Of a DNA stretch of 64,000 nt, positions 21,851 to 31,972 are shown piece after piece. The notes below the pieces were generated by a model. It did no database searches. It was not told where the DNA came from and was given only the letters and a program-made list of their open reading frames with translations. The stretch is from Metellina segmentata (lineage: Eukaryota; Arthropoda; Arachnida; Araneae; Tetragnathidae), in the NCBI GenBank assembly GCA_947359465.1, contig OX375873.1, forward strand, positions 136,106,899 to 136,170,898. The letters run 5' to 3'. A program made the position numbers and the translations under genes. The stretch's first letter is position 1. Each line of letters begins with the position of its first letter.

Positions 21851-22149
21851 TTGACCCCATCTCATCGACGTTTCGCTGACTACCTCTTCTGGACTGGGTA
21901 CGTAAAATATGTAGCTGCAATATGGCCGCCTTCGTTTATATTTATGTTTCCGGTCCTATGGGAATCAAAGATTGTTCCATTTTTGATAAGGACGGAGACG
22001 CCTGGTTCCGTCCAGAAAAATGGAAGCGGCCATTTCATTCCGTCTCTTACTCCGAGTATAATCTGTGTACCGTTCTGGTGCGACCCCAATTTTTTAGAGC
22101 CTTGAACGATTTTTTCTTTCTTGAGAAATAAAGTGATGTTCCTGGGCAC
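21851..22149. other. Stop-poor stretch open on both strands, unassigned
   Basis: A minus-strand frame of 89 codons (22149-21880) and two overlapping plus-strand frames (21851-22105, 21922-22131) are all open. The minus frame includes MKWPLPFFWTEPGVSV and NININEGGHIAAT. I do not recognise a family. It could be a fragment of a dispersed repeat; no start context or splice signal supports a host gene. Confidence 0.25.
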
Positions 22150-22399
22150 ATTTACTTTTATGTCCTTTTAGGTAATAAATATTTGATTTGCACCAGAACC
22201 TGCGGCGTAGTAAAGTCTGAGGTGTGGTTTTTGCTCTGGTATCGTAGTAAGGCGGTGGTTTATTCACGAAATTGCAGAACAGGGTCTGCGTCCGGTCTGT
22301 AGTTAAATATACATTTGGGGTTTTTTAAAAGGTATGCACCATTTTTCGAGTGAGTGTTTTGTCAAATGGGATATTTTACCGTCTAATGCTTAACTTTGC

Positions 22400-22450
22400 T
22401 GTAGAAGTTTGGAGGGTGGGGTGCCAGTTCAGGGGTTGACTTTTCATATG
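22400..22450 (+). mobile_element. SINE body fragment
   Basis: GAAGTTTGGAGGGTGGGGTG and CCAGTTCAGGGGTTGAC only. Confidence 0.5.
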
Positions 22451-22714
22451 CTATCCGTATTTTTCCGTATGCTTCCCTTCATTCAAATTCTGAAGATGGC
22501 AAATGCAATTAAAAAAAAAAAAAAAAACTGTTCCATGCTTTGGCGATTAAAGATTGACTAGCCAGCAGTTGGCGAGAAATCATAGCCCAGGTCATTTCTC
22601 ATTTGATACAATAGGAAATTTTTCAACTACTCACGAAGCCAGATCATTTTTATTTTTCTGTGTTCCACGAGCTAGTATTCCATTCCCTGCGAGCATTTTT
22701 TTGTGTTGGTAAAC

Positions 22715-22760
22715 TTTGTGTGTGCATGCCGTTTACTTGACGTTGTCTGTTGTGTTTGGC
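22715..22760 (+). mobile_element. SINE-C tail fragment
   Basis: TTTACTTGACGTTGTCTGTTG followed by TGTTTGGCTCAGCTTG. Confidence 0.5.
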
Positions 22761-22929
22761 TCAGCTTGACAATTCGGTGACCCCTCTAACCAAACAAAAT
22801 CGTATTGAAGATATCGAATAAACGGATCCAGTTCCGTTAACTTATTTTCTCGCTAACTTTGTCTTCGGTCAAGCTCGTGAGTAAACTGGTTGAAATTGAC
22901 ATTTTTCATTTAAGATTGATCCAATTTCT

Positions 22930-23245
22930 TGGAAAGCCGCGGTAGCCCAGTTGGAAGAGAAACGGATTACCAACCACAGGGTCGAGAGTTTGAAACTCGA
23001 TACCACCAAAGACCATCGTGTACGCGTAGCTGGTGTTACGTTAAATCTTTCATGACCACAAATGTTCTCACGTAGGAGTGGTCGAAATTTGGAGAATAAG
23101 GTGCAGATCAGGTGCGAGCTCGTCATCTGGCCGTTGTTCGAAGTGCAGATGTGTTGTCCTTTTTATGTTTACCTTCGGGTTTGATCCTTGACCGTCGTCA
23201 ATAGACAGTTGATTTTCTTCTGTGTGGCGTTAATTAACTAAAAAC
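22930..23245 (+). mobile_element. SINE-A copy
   Basis: Head GCCGCGGTAGCCCAGTTGGA, box B region GAGAGTTTGAAACTCGA, body GTTCTCACGTAGGAGTGG, TCATCTGGCCGTTGTTCGAA, tail GTGGCGTTAATTAACTAAAA. Confidence 0.8.
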
Positions 23246-23260
23246 CAAACCTTATTGAGA

Positions 23261-23960
23261 TGTCAACAAACGAATCCATAGTTACGAAAGCCTCCATTTC
23301 CTCGCCAAATTTGTCTGCAGCACGCCATTTTGATAGACCTATCGCAATCTTCGGTCAAGTTCTTGAGGAAAACGGTTAAAATTCACTTTCACGGAATATG
23401 GATCCAATTTCTTGGCAACTTGTGTGAAGTCGCCGAGAATTTATCGCCTCTCTCATAACTTTACCGGGGGAAAAGAGATTCAATAATTCATATACAAGAG
23501 GCACCGGCAATCAGACGGGGCGAGAAAATAAATTGAAAACTATGACCACCTTATTCTTCCCTCATCCAGGGGACGTTATTGGCCGTTTAATCACGCAATC
23601 GCTTTCACGCCAACAGGTCGCCCTCGCCAAATGACTAATCAATTCCCAGTCGCCGAAGTTATTTCGGGACGAAAGATGACGGTTCGCGATAACCCAATCC
23701 ATGAGAAAAAAATCATAGACCACAATAAAATAATCCATTTACGATTCCATTACGCCATTGCCTTCCTGATGACTTGGACAGAAAGTCTTGGTTGGTTTTT
23801 TCTCCGACTCAGAGCCTGCCTTTGCCCGGAATGGTCCTATAAAAGTCACGGGAGTTCGTGAGGCTTGTGCAAAAGAGGGTCTCTTCCATGGATAAAATGT
23901 GTGAGATTCTGGTTCTTTATTTGAGCGTTAACTTTTATCACGCAATAACTTTTTTTTTTA
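23261..23960. other. Unique, composition-balanced island
   Basis: From about 23440 to 23870 the sequence is less AT-rich and free of the repeats seen elsewhere. No splice-bounded coding frame is convincing. Candidate intronic regulatory DNA, by inference only. Confidence 0.35.
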
Positions 23961-24154
23961 TCAGTGAAAGTTATCCAATATTCAGTACGAAAGTTTCGTT
24001 TTTTGAACGCATTAGGGGTGGTTCATAAATATGGAGTCCTGCAAGTGGTGCCAACTTTGGGAAATTATCGGGTGGAGAGAGCAAACATACCTGAGTTGTT
24101 TCGTACGTACTTTCGGAACTTGTTTCGTATATAGAATTGGTTGGTTTTTGATTT

Positions 24155-24372
24155 TTTTTTTGACGCAAGGGCCATATTTGGCCAAGCTGCCCCAAACACA
24201 AGACAGGCAACGGTAAGTAATTGTATTTGACCAAGCTGCCTAAACACAAGACAGGCAATGTTAAGTAACTGTATTTGGCCAAGTTGCCCCAAACACAAGA
24301 CAGGCAATAGTAAGTTTTTGTATTTGTACAAGCTGCCCCCCAAAAAAGACAGGCAATGTTAAATAATTGTGA
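24155..24372 (-). repeat. SINE-C-type tail with four 49-bp tandem units
   Basis: Read on the minus strand, the unit contains TGTCTTGTGTTTGGGGCAGC and TTGGCCAAATA. Anchors CCAAGCTGC (plus strand) lie at 24182, 24231, 24279 and 24328, a 48-49-bp period. The first unit runs into GGCCCTTGCGTCAAAAAAAA, the usual SINE-C end. Confidence 0.8.
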
Positions 24373-24379
24373 AAGGAAA

Positions 24380-24540
24380 GATGGAGATAAATTTCACTTG
24401 GGGATCCTGAGGATTGGACTCCATGTTTACCAGAAGCAGTATATAATCCCCATAGGAAAAGAATAGATCACTAGGGTACCTCGAGTTCGTGAAGCCCGTG
24501 CACACCTCAAGATATGCGCCTCCGGGGGATTTGTTTAGAC
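24380..24540 (-). repeat. Family G repeat
   Basis: GATCACTAGGGTACCTCGAG, TTCGTGAAGCCCGTGCACAC matches 57175-57220 (GATCACTGGGGTACCTCGGG) and the complement at 58043-58075. Lies directly beside a SINE-C-like tail both here and at 57010-57240. Confidence 0.55.
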
Positions 24541-24605
24541 TAGTTTGTTAGATTAGGCAACAGATTGTTGCCAGGTATGTTTTTGTAACAACCTCATGTG
24601 TGTGT

Positions 24606-24905
24606 CGAGGCCACGGCAGCCTGGTTTGAAGATTAACAGATTAGCAACCGGAGGATTGCGAGCTCGAATGTAACCAAAGATCGTCGTACACAAGAGTAGC
24701 TGGTGTACGTTAAATCTGTCGTGACCTCAAACGTCCTCGCGTTGGCGTGGTGTTTGGAGTGCTTGTTCGGGTGTGACTTCGTCATCTGACCGTGGTTCAA
24801 AATGACGTGGTGTCTTCGGATCTTTTCGTTCGGGTTTCATCCCGGACCGTCGCCAATAGCCTGTTGTGTCGTTCCAGTGAGACGTTGATTAAATACCTGC
24901 CTCAT
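24606..24905 (+). mobile_element. SINE-A, near full-length
   Basis: Head GGCCACGGCAGCCTGGTTTG, GCAACCGGAGGATTGCGAGC, body GTGACCTCAAACGTCCTCGC, GACCGTGGTTCAAAATGACG, tail GTGAGACGTTGATTAAATAC. Confidence 0.8.
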
Positions 24906-25061
24906 GTGGGTGGACAGTTTGGGGGGCAAAAGGTGTTCGGGCCCCTTGCACCCCTGTCTTCTGATATTGTGGGCCAACGCCCTAATGAGTGACGTCGTGT
25001 CACCCTGCTTAGTTGGGTTTTCGTATTATTTGTATCTTTGTATTTCTATCCTTCATGTTTG

Positions 25062-25170
25062 GTCGGGACCGCAGTGACTGAACGGTTTGGCTCGCTGCAC
25101 TAGCAACCTATGAGTTGCAGACGCCAGTTTGATTACTCCCTACGCTTATTTCCTTGTTCTGTGTCAGGTA
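25062..25170 (+). mobile_element. SINE-C, 5' half (interrupted)
   Basis: GGACCGCAGTGACTGAACGG, GCAACCTATGAGTTGCAGAC, CAGTTTGATTACTCC (decayed box B), then TTCTGTGTCAG at the break. Continues at 25441. Confidence 0.7.
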
Positions 25171-25440
25171 TGGTATTGAAACTAACGTCGCATTGGTGAG
25201 CAACACCATGGGCTATTGGCGACGGCCCGGGATCAAACCCGAAAGGAAAGATTCTTGGACAACATCACGTCATTTTGCATTACGTTCAGATGACGGGGTC
25301 ACATCCGACTTGGATCAAAGACATGTCCAAACTTCCACACCACGTGCACCAGCTTCTCTGTAGTCGTCGGTCTTTGATTGGATTCGAACTCGCAACCCTC
25401 CGGTTGCTAATCCGTTATTTTTCTAACCGGACTTCCGCGA
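25171..25440 (-). mobile_element. SINE-A inserted into SINE-C
   Basis: Minus copy running from tail (AACTAACGTCGCATTGG) through GGGCTATTGGCGACGGCCCG and CGTTCAGATGACGGGGTCAC to head (GATTCGAACTCGCAACCCTC, CGGTTGCTAATCCG). Confidence 0.85.
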
Positions 25441-25555
25441 CTCCTCTTGTGTCAGTAAAACTATCCTTTCGTGTGTATTCCTTGACGTTGCCTGTTTTGT
25501 GTTTGGCGTAGCAGTGCCGAGCATGGCCCTTGCACTATAAAAATGCAACTCAACC
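25441..25555 (+). mobile_element. SINE-C, 3' half
   Basis: TCTTGTGTCAG repeats the sequence left of the insertion, then TCCTTGACGTTGCCTG, TGTTTGGCGTAGCAGTG and a CAACTCAACCAATC tail. Confidence 0.75.
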
Positions 25556-25559
25556 AATC

Positions 25560-26830
25560 GTTATGGGAAAAAAAAAATTAATGATCAAATATTCAAGAAC
25601 ATAAGAATTTCTGATTGAGTAAATGCGTAATATTTGAAAGTTTACGGTATCATGGCTTCTTGGATTGTGGATGAACCATCGTAATTTTGTAATTTTTCGA
25701 ATTTTCAAAATTGGTAGCCTGAAAAATTGAAAAAAAAAAAAAAAAAAAAAAAAAAAACCCGCTTATTATTATGTTGATCGAAACCCTTTAATTATAGCGA
25801 AAAAACTTAAAAAATCGGTTTTCTTGTTTAAAATGTTTGTCCAACATTTTGTGTGTATACAGTTTAAATAAAAGCTTCATTAAGTGGAGAAAGCAATTAG
25901 GAAATACTATTTTATAAAGAAATGCAAAGCTATTTTTTTCATGAAACTCGAAGCTATTTCGCAAAAAAACATTCGTTAAATGACATGTTCGGCTGTATAT
26001 ATTGCATCGAAATAAACTTTAATTTCTGTCGCCGCAATTAGACACCGCGATTCAGCAGCCTTTGAAAGTGAAAACGTATAAAAATGTTTCGATTATAAAG
26101 AAAAAAATAGAATATACAGTCACCCCATCTCGAATATTTTTCTATTAGCATTTATTTAAACCCATTCGTCACCGCAAATTTCATCCATTGTACACGCACT
26201 CCAAAAGACGACGATATCCTGGTACCCCAAATAACATCGAGTTATTTTAATGGATCATCGTAATGCGAGAATGTATTTTCCAGGCGGAAACCTTCTATTT
26301 CCCTTTTAATGGATTCCTATCAAAATAGCCTCTCTCCAAGCGCCTAATTTTAAAGGTGATTCGCACGCTTTTGCGATATCCTTTAATGTCGTTTGCAGGC
26401 TCGCCATTCGCAAACGAAGGTTTTACGGAGAAACGCCATTGAAGCGGCATTGCCCTAGGGAGTGGATTTCAAAGAAATGGCGGAAAAAGAATTTGTGTAC
26501 TCGGGTTTTCTTTGGATTTTCGCGCCTTATGCTCTTTGTGGATTTTTTTTTGAAATCGAATACGTCTCACGAATTTCATCAAAATAATGTTCCGAAATGC
26601 TCCGTTCGAAAAGTCACAAACTCGTGGAAAAATGTTTTTGCGGTCATATAGTGGAAGAATTACTTTTTCATTTTCTATGAAAGGAATACAGACTGAAAAA
26701 AAAATAGCAGTTACATTTGTCGGAAATCGTGTTTCGTGTTTGAGAAATTGTGCTTAAACCCTAAGATCTACGAAACGTTTTTTTTTTTTGTGTGTGTCTC
26801 AATGTTACAATGTGTCCTAAATTTAGATAA
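25560..26830. other. No gene seen; A-run and a balanced island
   Basis: A-run at 25729-25757. 26140-26460 is comparatively balanced and repeat-free, similar to other unique islands in this presumed intron. Confidence 0.35.
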
Positions 26831-27573
26831 CTAGCCACTGCGTGACTAGTACGGCGTTGCCCGGCCTCTTGGTATAAGGTATTATTCTGGTGTAAAATTT
26901 TCTGCAGATTTCAAATCCGTTGAAATTTTTATCTATCTTTAACGAATCCGCTCTTACGAAAAAGAACCAAACAATGCCTCTCAAAATGTTTTTTATTTTT
27001 TGCTCTCCACTGAAACAGGCAGGAAATGTAATCTGTTTTTTTTTTTTAACGCGAAGGGCACGAAATGCAATCTGTTTATTTTTGGAAAGGGAAAGTTACT
27101 GTGACGTCACAATCTCGTGCGAAAATATAAAAGATATATTAAATTTAAAAGTTATTTATATAAAGAAAATCATATTTTTAGGTATGGATCTAAATAAAGT
27201 GAAATTTTCCGCAGATTTCAAATCCGCTGAAATTTTTACTCTATCTTTAACGGTCTAGGAGATAGAAAAAGAACTAACTGACACCAGTTAAAAGATTGTT
27301 TGCTTTTATCGTCTGACCGAAAAATTATTCATCCGCGCGCCGGAAACTAAAACAATAAATTTAGAATCTGTGATCTCTTCCATGCTGTAGCATTCAATAA
27401 TGATTAAATTTCACTAAATTAATTTTAAAATGTTCTAGATTGAATTTTAAAATTCGCCGCGACCCAAAAATTGCAAAAAATTTGGATTACTTGTGTGCCA
27501 AATCTCATTGTTGCAAGTGACATAGAATCGTCAGGATTTTGCGCGCAAACAGACAAGCACTTCCTTGTAGAGA
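26831..27573 (-). mobile_element. Helitron-like element (family 1), complete ends
   Basis: On the minus strand it begins TCTCTACAAGGAAGTGCTTG, a typical Helitron 5' end (TC plus a GGAAG(T/C)G(T/C)TT motif), and ends in an imperfect GTCACGCAGTGGCTAG hairpin-plus-CTAG. The flanking bases are A (26830) and T (27574), the A^T target of Helitrons. The interior carries two copies of a CAGATTTCAAATCCG(T/C)TGAAA block. 743 bp, no Rep/helicase gene, hence non-autonomous. Confidence 0.85.
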
Positions 27574-28835
27574 TAAATTAATATGACCATTTTCAAATAG
27601 CGGCGATTTTCACCTAATTGCATTTTTCGAGTCACCATGTCATGTGTTGTACTATGATAAAAAAACGAATCATTAGTGGAAATGTCGAGTTTCATGGGTG
27701 GGTTGATTTAGGTTTTATGGCGCAAGGTCCACGAGTGGAAATGGCGATTTGCTTGGGAAAACAATCTTTGAGAAACTTGATTTTTCCTGAAGCATCAAAA
27801 CTGAACACGTTTCTGTAGAAGCGAAGCATCAATTTGGTAGATGGGTGCCTTTGGCTTGGTGGTAACGGTGTACAGCAGATATAGAGTCTCTCACATTAAA
27901 TCGAATAAATATGTTTGTGCCGTTTACAGATATATGCCGTTTACAAATCTGATTTGAGTTCCACTCGTATGCAAGCATTACGTTCGTTAATATTTCATGT
28001 GATATGTGTATTGATGGTGGAGATAGCATTATGATTATTGACAAGTGTGGGCGATGGGTCAAATATGTGTAGATGGAAAGTTCAAGAGTGGTCAAGGAGA
28101 CTGTTGTACTTAAGGTACAGTCGCTGTAAAAAATAGATAATTTTTTGTTTGAACAGGTTGATGACACTTGGTCTAGGATGCCGTCAGTCACTCATGTTGT
28201 TTGAAGGGGGTGACTTCAATAGACAAGTCGTATTTTGCATTTTTCCATTTTTGCCTATCTAGATTTTGAGATGGTTTTTCTCAATTTTTCATCCTTCTTC
28301 GGTGTACTTTACAGACACACACTGTTTAGAAATAAATTCTAACTCATTTTCAAGAGTTGATTCATATTTTTTTTGGATCGTTCACACAACTTCAACCCTG
28401 CCATTTTGGCGATCGAATTCTAAATGACCTGCTGTTGAACAGACACTTTTGTTTGTTGTACCTAGTGACAAAATACGCTGCTGTCCCAACGTACAACAGC
28501 GGATCGTCAATAATCTGTTTACAAACTATGAAAATTTCAAAATGTAGTATAATTCATGGTAAAATGATTTAGTATGTGCTTATGTTTAACAAAAATTTAC
28601 TGATAAAATGATAAAAAAACTCCAGTTTCCTGTTTCTTTTTCCAGTTTTGTGTTAGGAAAGGTTTTTCACATTTATTGATGCACTCAAAAGTGACATGCT
28701 AAGAAAAATACAGTTCCTTCGCTGCGATTTATTGTTAGTGAAGAATTCGTCGGCTCACACAGCATTTTTATATCTCTGGTGCTTCCGAGAGATTTCTAGT
28801 TTTATCTTTTGTCAGTTCATCTACTCCCAATAAAT
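27574..28835. other. No gene or repeat recognised
   Basis: Contains a 120-codon minus frame (28191-27829) without recognisable domain or supporting context; considered chance. Position 27715 has GGTTTTATGGCGCAAGG, a small piece of SINE-C end. Confidence 0.35.
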
Positions 28836-28837
28836 AC

Positions 28838-29120
28838 CCTGCTTGGAAGAGTAACGGATTATCAACTGGAGTTCGTAGCCAACCAGACTTGTGTACAAAG
28901 GGGTGCACGTTAAATCAGCCGTGACCTCAAATGTTCTTACGTGGGCGTGATCTGAAAGTTTGGAGAGTGGAGTGTCAGCTCAGGTGTTGCCTCTTCATCT
29001 GACCGTAGTTCAAAATGACGTGTTGTCCTATGATCTTTCCAATCTGGTTTGATCCCGGACCGTCGCCAGTCGCTCGTTGTGTAGCTCTAGTACGACGTTA
29101 ATTACAATTACCATTACCAT
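28838..29120 (+). mobile_element. SINE-A copy with (ATTACC)n tail
   Basis: Head CTTGGAAGAGTAACGGATTA, body GTGACCTCAAATGTTCTTAC, GGAGAGTGGAGTGTCAGCTC, then GTACGACGTTAATTACAATT and ATTACCATTACC repeats. The simple tail suggests LINE-driven priming at a repeated tail. Confidence 0.8.
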
Positions 29121-29559
29121 TACCAATTTCGTTACGTTATTGTGTGGATGGGTTGGAAAATGTGGGAGGAATTTCTATGTATTTAAACCGCTTATTTATT
29201 CGGTAGATGTTAAGTTCGTCCCTATTTCTTGACAAAAATCAAAGACAAATTATTAATTGACTAATAGTTAAATTCAATCAGTATCGTATGTGTCGTTCTG
29301 ATCGTCTGCCTTTCTCCATCTCTCCGGTAGCTGCATCATCCCGGGCTCACAGAAGTTACGGGGTTTCTGTCTAAAGAACGGATCTGGGAGACGAAACTTT
29401 CCGAACCACTTGCGGCACGTAGAATCGCTCACCCTACACAACACACATTTTTTTTTTTGCGTCTACGAAGCATTCTTTCTTTTGCAGAAAATACGGAGCA
29501 TTTGCTCGTGTTTTTGACTTTTCGGAAATACAAAAAAACATACCGAGTCGAAAATGCTC

Positions 29560-29830
29560 CGTAGCGTCCGTAAGCGTCGTTCCAACTCGTCCCACAAATG
29601 TTCTATGGGGTCAGGTCGGGGAAAACGTTTTATGATCTCGATAACACTGCTTGACAGAGGTTGCAACATGACACAGAGCGTTGTCGTCCTGGAAGTAACA
29701 TTCGTCCATTCCATAAAATTGCCAGAGCGTAGGAAGAACCTGATTGTCCAAAAGTTCATGTAGGCGTTCAGTTGACCAGGAACAACATGCAAAGGACCCA
29801 GGCCCAACTACGAAAAACACCCTCAAACAA
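29560..29830 (-). pseudogene. Tc1 transposase remnant
   Basis: Minus-strand fragments WQFYGMDECYFQDDNALCH and DPIEHLWDELERRLRTL show the second Asp and the Glu of the DDE triad, in two frames separated by a shift. The segment corresponding to PWPAQSPDLNP is reduced to FPRPDP, a small deletion relative to the family. After ERRLRTL the family match stops. Confidence 0.8.
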
Positions 29831-29885
29831 AGAGTCGGATTTCATGCAAATCCGCTGGCGTCCGGTCCATTATGGTAGGGTAGTG
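29560..29885 (-). mobile_element. Tc1-like element, second deleted copy
   Basis: On the minus strand it starts after a TA with CACTACCCTACCATAATGGA, CCGGACGCCAGCGGATTTGC, the same terminal repeat and the same junction into the transposase as the element at 14404. The 3' end is lost near 29560. Confidence 0.8.
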
Positions 29886-29979
29886 TATATCTTGTTTTGC
29901 CTAAGAAGCATTCTTGCCTTTTCGTAAATAAAAAAGCATCACAAGTCGAAAATGCTCCGTATTTTCTGCCATTTTGAAT

Positions 29980-30810
29980 GCTTAACACAATTTAAAAAAC
30001 ACGACCCAAAAACGCAATTTTTTCCTTAAGTCATCGCTGAGATTCGTTCTTTCAAACAACATTGAAATTTAACATGCGTGCAGTACCTAAATAACGTTTC
30101 GATTTAATTCCAGCTAGCGAGAAAAATGCGACGAACTTTTGCATCAACTCGAATTCTCCCCTCTCAAATAGTCGATCGCATCGATTAAATCTCTGTCTCC
30201 CAACCAACGCGCTCATTGTCTCAGGCGAACCAAATGCGGAATTCAGTATCTCTTAACCACTTTTAACAGGAGGATGCTAACTAATCCAATCTTCCGATTA
30301 GGACTTTGGAAAAAAACAAACTCATTTGCGCCGAGCACTATCCAAATAGAAAAAAAAAAGAGAGAAAAATATCAAACCGCAACCACACAAAAAAGAGTTT
30401 TTGCAACCTGTTCGTGAAAAATGCCGGCGACTATTACCCGTAATTGAAACGCGAACCCCGGGCATTAAAAAGCCCGTTTCATTCACGCCCTGTCGGAATT
30501 CCGGGCGGCGGTTTTGTTTTGTTTGCAAGCTCACACAAATAGAACCGAGGCGCGTGTTTATTTGTTTCGTGGATGTGTGCTGTGTCGATCCGAAGTGAAG
30601 AGACTCCCGGAATGTCAAAAGCCGTTTTGTTTGAGGGAGGGGGTTGATTGAATCAAATGTGGGGAGGAGGTGGTGTCGCGAAATGAGGCTAATGCTCCAC
30701 CCTTGCTGTCTCGGCTGTCAGAGGAGGGGCTGTCTCCAAAAGCAAACGATAGTCAGTGGATTGCGAAGATTTCTACCCCCGATTGCTTGAGATTCAACTA
30801 GTTACCACCG
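29980..30810. other. Unique, composition-balanced island
   Basis: 30080-30780 is less AT-rich and lacks the surrounding repeats. A minus frame and a plus frame of 65-98 codons overlap at 30322-30618, with no recognisable domain. Confidence 0.35.
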
Positions 30811-30814
30811 TCCC

Positions 30815-31022
30815 AGCCTAGGCCATTCGGTGTAGGGCCACGTAATTTCGAACCACAGTCAGATGACGAGACAAGATCTGAGCAGGCACCCCACTCTCCA
30901 AACTTCCACATCAACCCAACGTGAGGACTTTCGGCCACGACAGATTGAAGGTGCATCAGCTGCCTCCGCACCATACATTCCGACCTAGAGGCTAACACCT
31001 TAACCATTATACTAGTGGGTCG
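30815..31022 (-). mobile_element. SINE-B, internally shortened minus copy
   Basis: CAGTCAGATGACGAGACAAG, CCAACGTGAGGACTTTCGGC (the SINE-B variant of the body), CGACCTAGAGGCTAACACCT and TTAACCATTATACTAGTGGG (head). The box B segment between about 30985 and 30990 is deleted. Confidence 0.75.
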
Positions 31023-31084
31023 GCTGCTTGAGATTGTATAATTGAATAGGGTGTAAGTGGACTTGAGTAGGCGACCACAGTACT

Positions 31085-31195
31085 CGGTTGGTTGGTTGAT
31101 AGGTATTTTAATAAATGCGTGCATTATAGCAACACAACGGGCAATTGGCGGCGATCTGGGATCAAACCTCAAGGGAAAGTTTAGAAGATTTCTCG
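31085..31195 (-). mobile_element. SINE tail fragment, minus
   Basis: TTGGTTGGTTGATAGGTATT, GCAACACAACGGGCAATTGG, GGGATCAAACC. Confidence 0.65.
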
Positions 31196-31361
31196 TGGAA
31201 AACCAAAACGAATCCCTTTTACGCACATGTCTGTGTGTACTAGTGCAATTCATGGTTTAACGCACGCATTGGAATTTGCATATCCATCTGGTGCTTTATT
31301 TTTGTATGTGTTTGGATTTGGTACCCACTTTTTCCATCCCTAATGACGCCAAAAGACAGGT

Positions 31362-31650
31362 AGTTAATTAACGACCCACAGCGCAACGGACTGTTGGATA
31401 CGTTCCGGGATCATTCCCGAAGAGAAATGACCGAGGACAACACCTTGTCATTTCGAACTACTGTCAGATGACGAGGTCAACACCTGAGCTGGCACCCCAC
31501 TCTCCAAACTTTCCACGCCAACTCTTGGACATTTGAGGCCAGGACAGATTATAGTGCACCAGCCATCCTTGTTACAAGACAGTCTTTGGTTGGGTTTGCA
31601 GTCGCAACCCTCCGGTTGCTAATCCGATACTATTCCAACCGAGCTGTCGT
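31362..31650 (-). mobile_element. SINE-A, left arm
   Basis: GTTAATTAACGACCCACAGC (tail) through CACCTGAGCTGGCACCCCAC to CCTCCGGTTGCTAATCCGAT and ATTCCAACCGAGCTGTCGTG (head). Confidence 0.85.
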
Positions 31651-31962
31651 GGTCCGATAACCCGGTCGAAAGAGTACCGATCAGCAACAGGTGGGTTGCG
31701 AGTTCGAAACTCGATCCAACCAAAGACCGCAGTGTTTGTGAGTGCACGTTGAATCGATCGTGACCCACGTTGTCCTCTCGTTGGCGTGGTGTTGGAAGTT
31801 TGGAGAGTAGAGTTGCAGTTCAAGTTCTGATTTCTCATCTGACCGTGGTTTAAAATGATGGTGTTGTCCTTCGTTCTTCTTTCTCTTCGTTGATCCCGGA
31901 CCGTCGCCAATAGTCCGTTGCGTTGTGCGACGTTATTTACATACCTACCTTTTGGTGTCATT
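31646..31962 (+). mobile_element. SINE-A, right arm
   Basis: GATAACCCGGTCGAAAGAGT, GGGTTGCGAGTTCGAAACTC, GTGGTGTTGGAAGTTTGGAG, GACCGTCGCCAATAGTCCGT, tail TACATACCTACC. Confidence 0.85.
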
Positions 31963-31972
31963 AGGGTTGGGA

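Larger units (their letters stand above)
29455..29975. repeat. Sequence duplicated on both sides of the Tc1 copy
   Basis: AGTCGAAAATGCTCCGTA occurs at about 29546-29563 and about 29946-29963. A related inverted stretch (GCAGAAAATACGGAGCATTT) lies at about 29485-29504. AT-rich, unidentified. Confidence 0.5.
31338..31966. repeat. 629-bp inverted repeat made of two head-to-head SINE-A copies
   Basis: A minus SINE-A (31362-31650) meets a plus SINE-A (31646-31962) head to head. The inverted symmetry extends beyond the SINEs: CCCTAATGACGCCAAAAG (31338-31355) on the left and CTTTTGGTGTCATTAGGG-like text (31949-31966) on the right. Confidence 0.85.

Noticed and set aside
24155..24372. CRISPR-like array of short repeats
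   Set aside because: Units are contiguous 49-bp tandem repeats without distinct spacers, in a eukaryotic SINE tail context.
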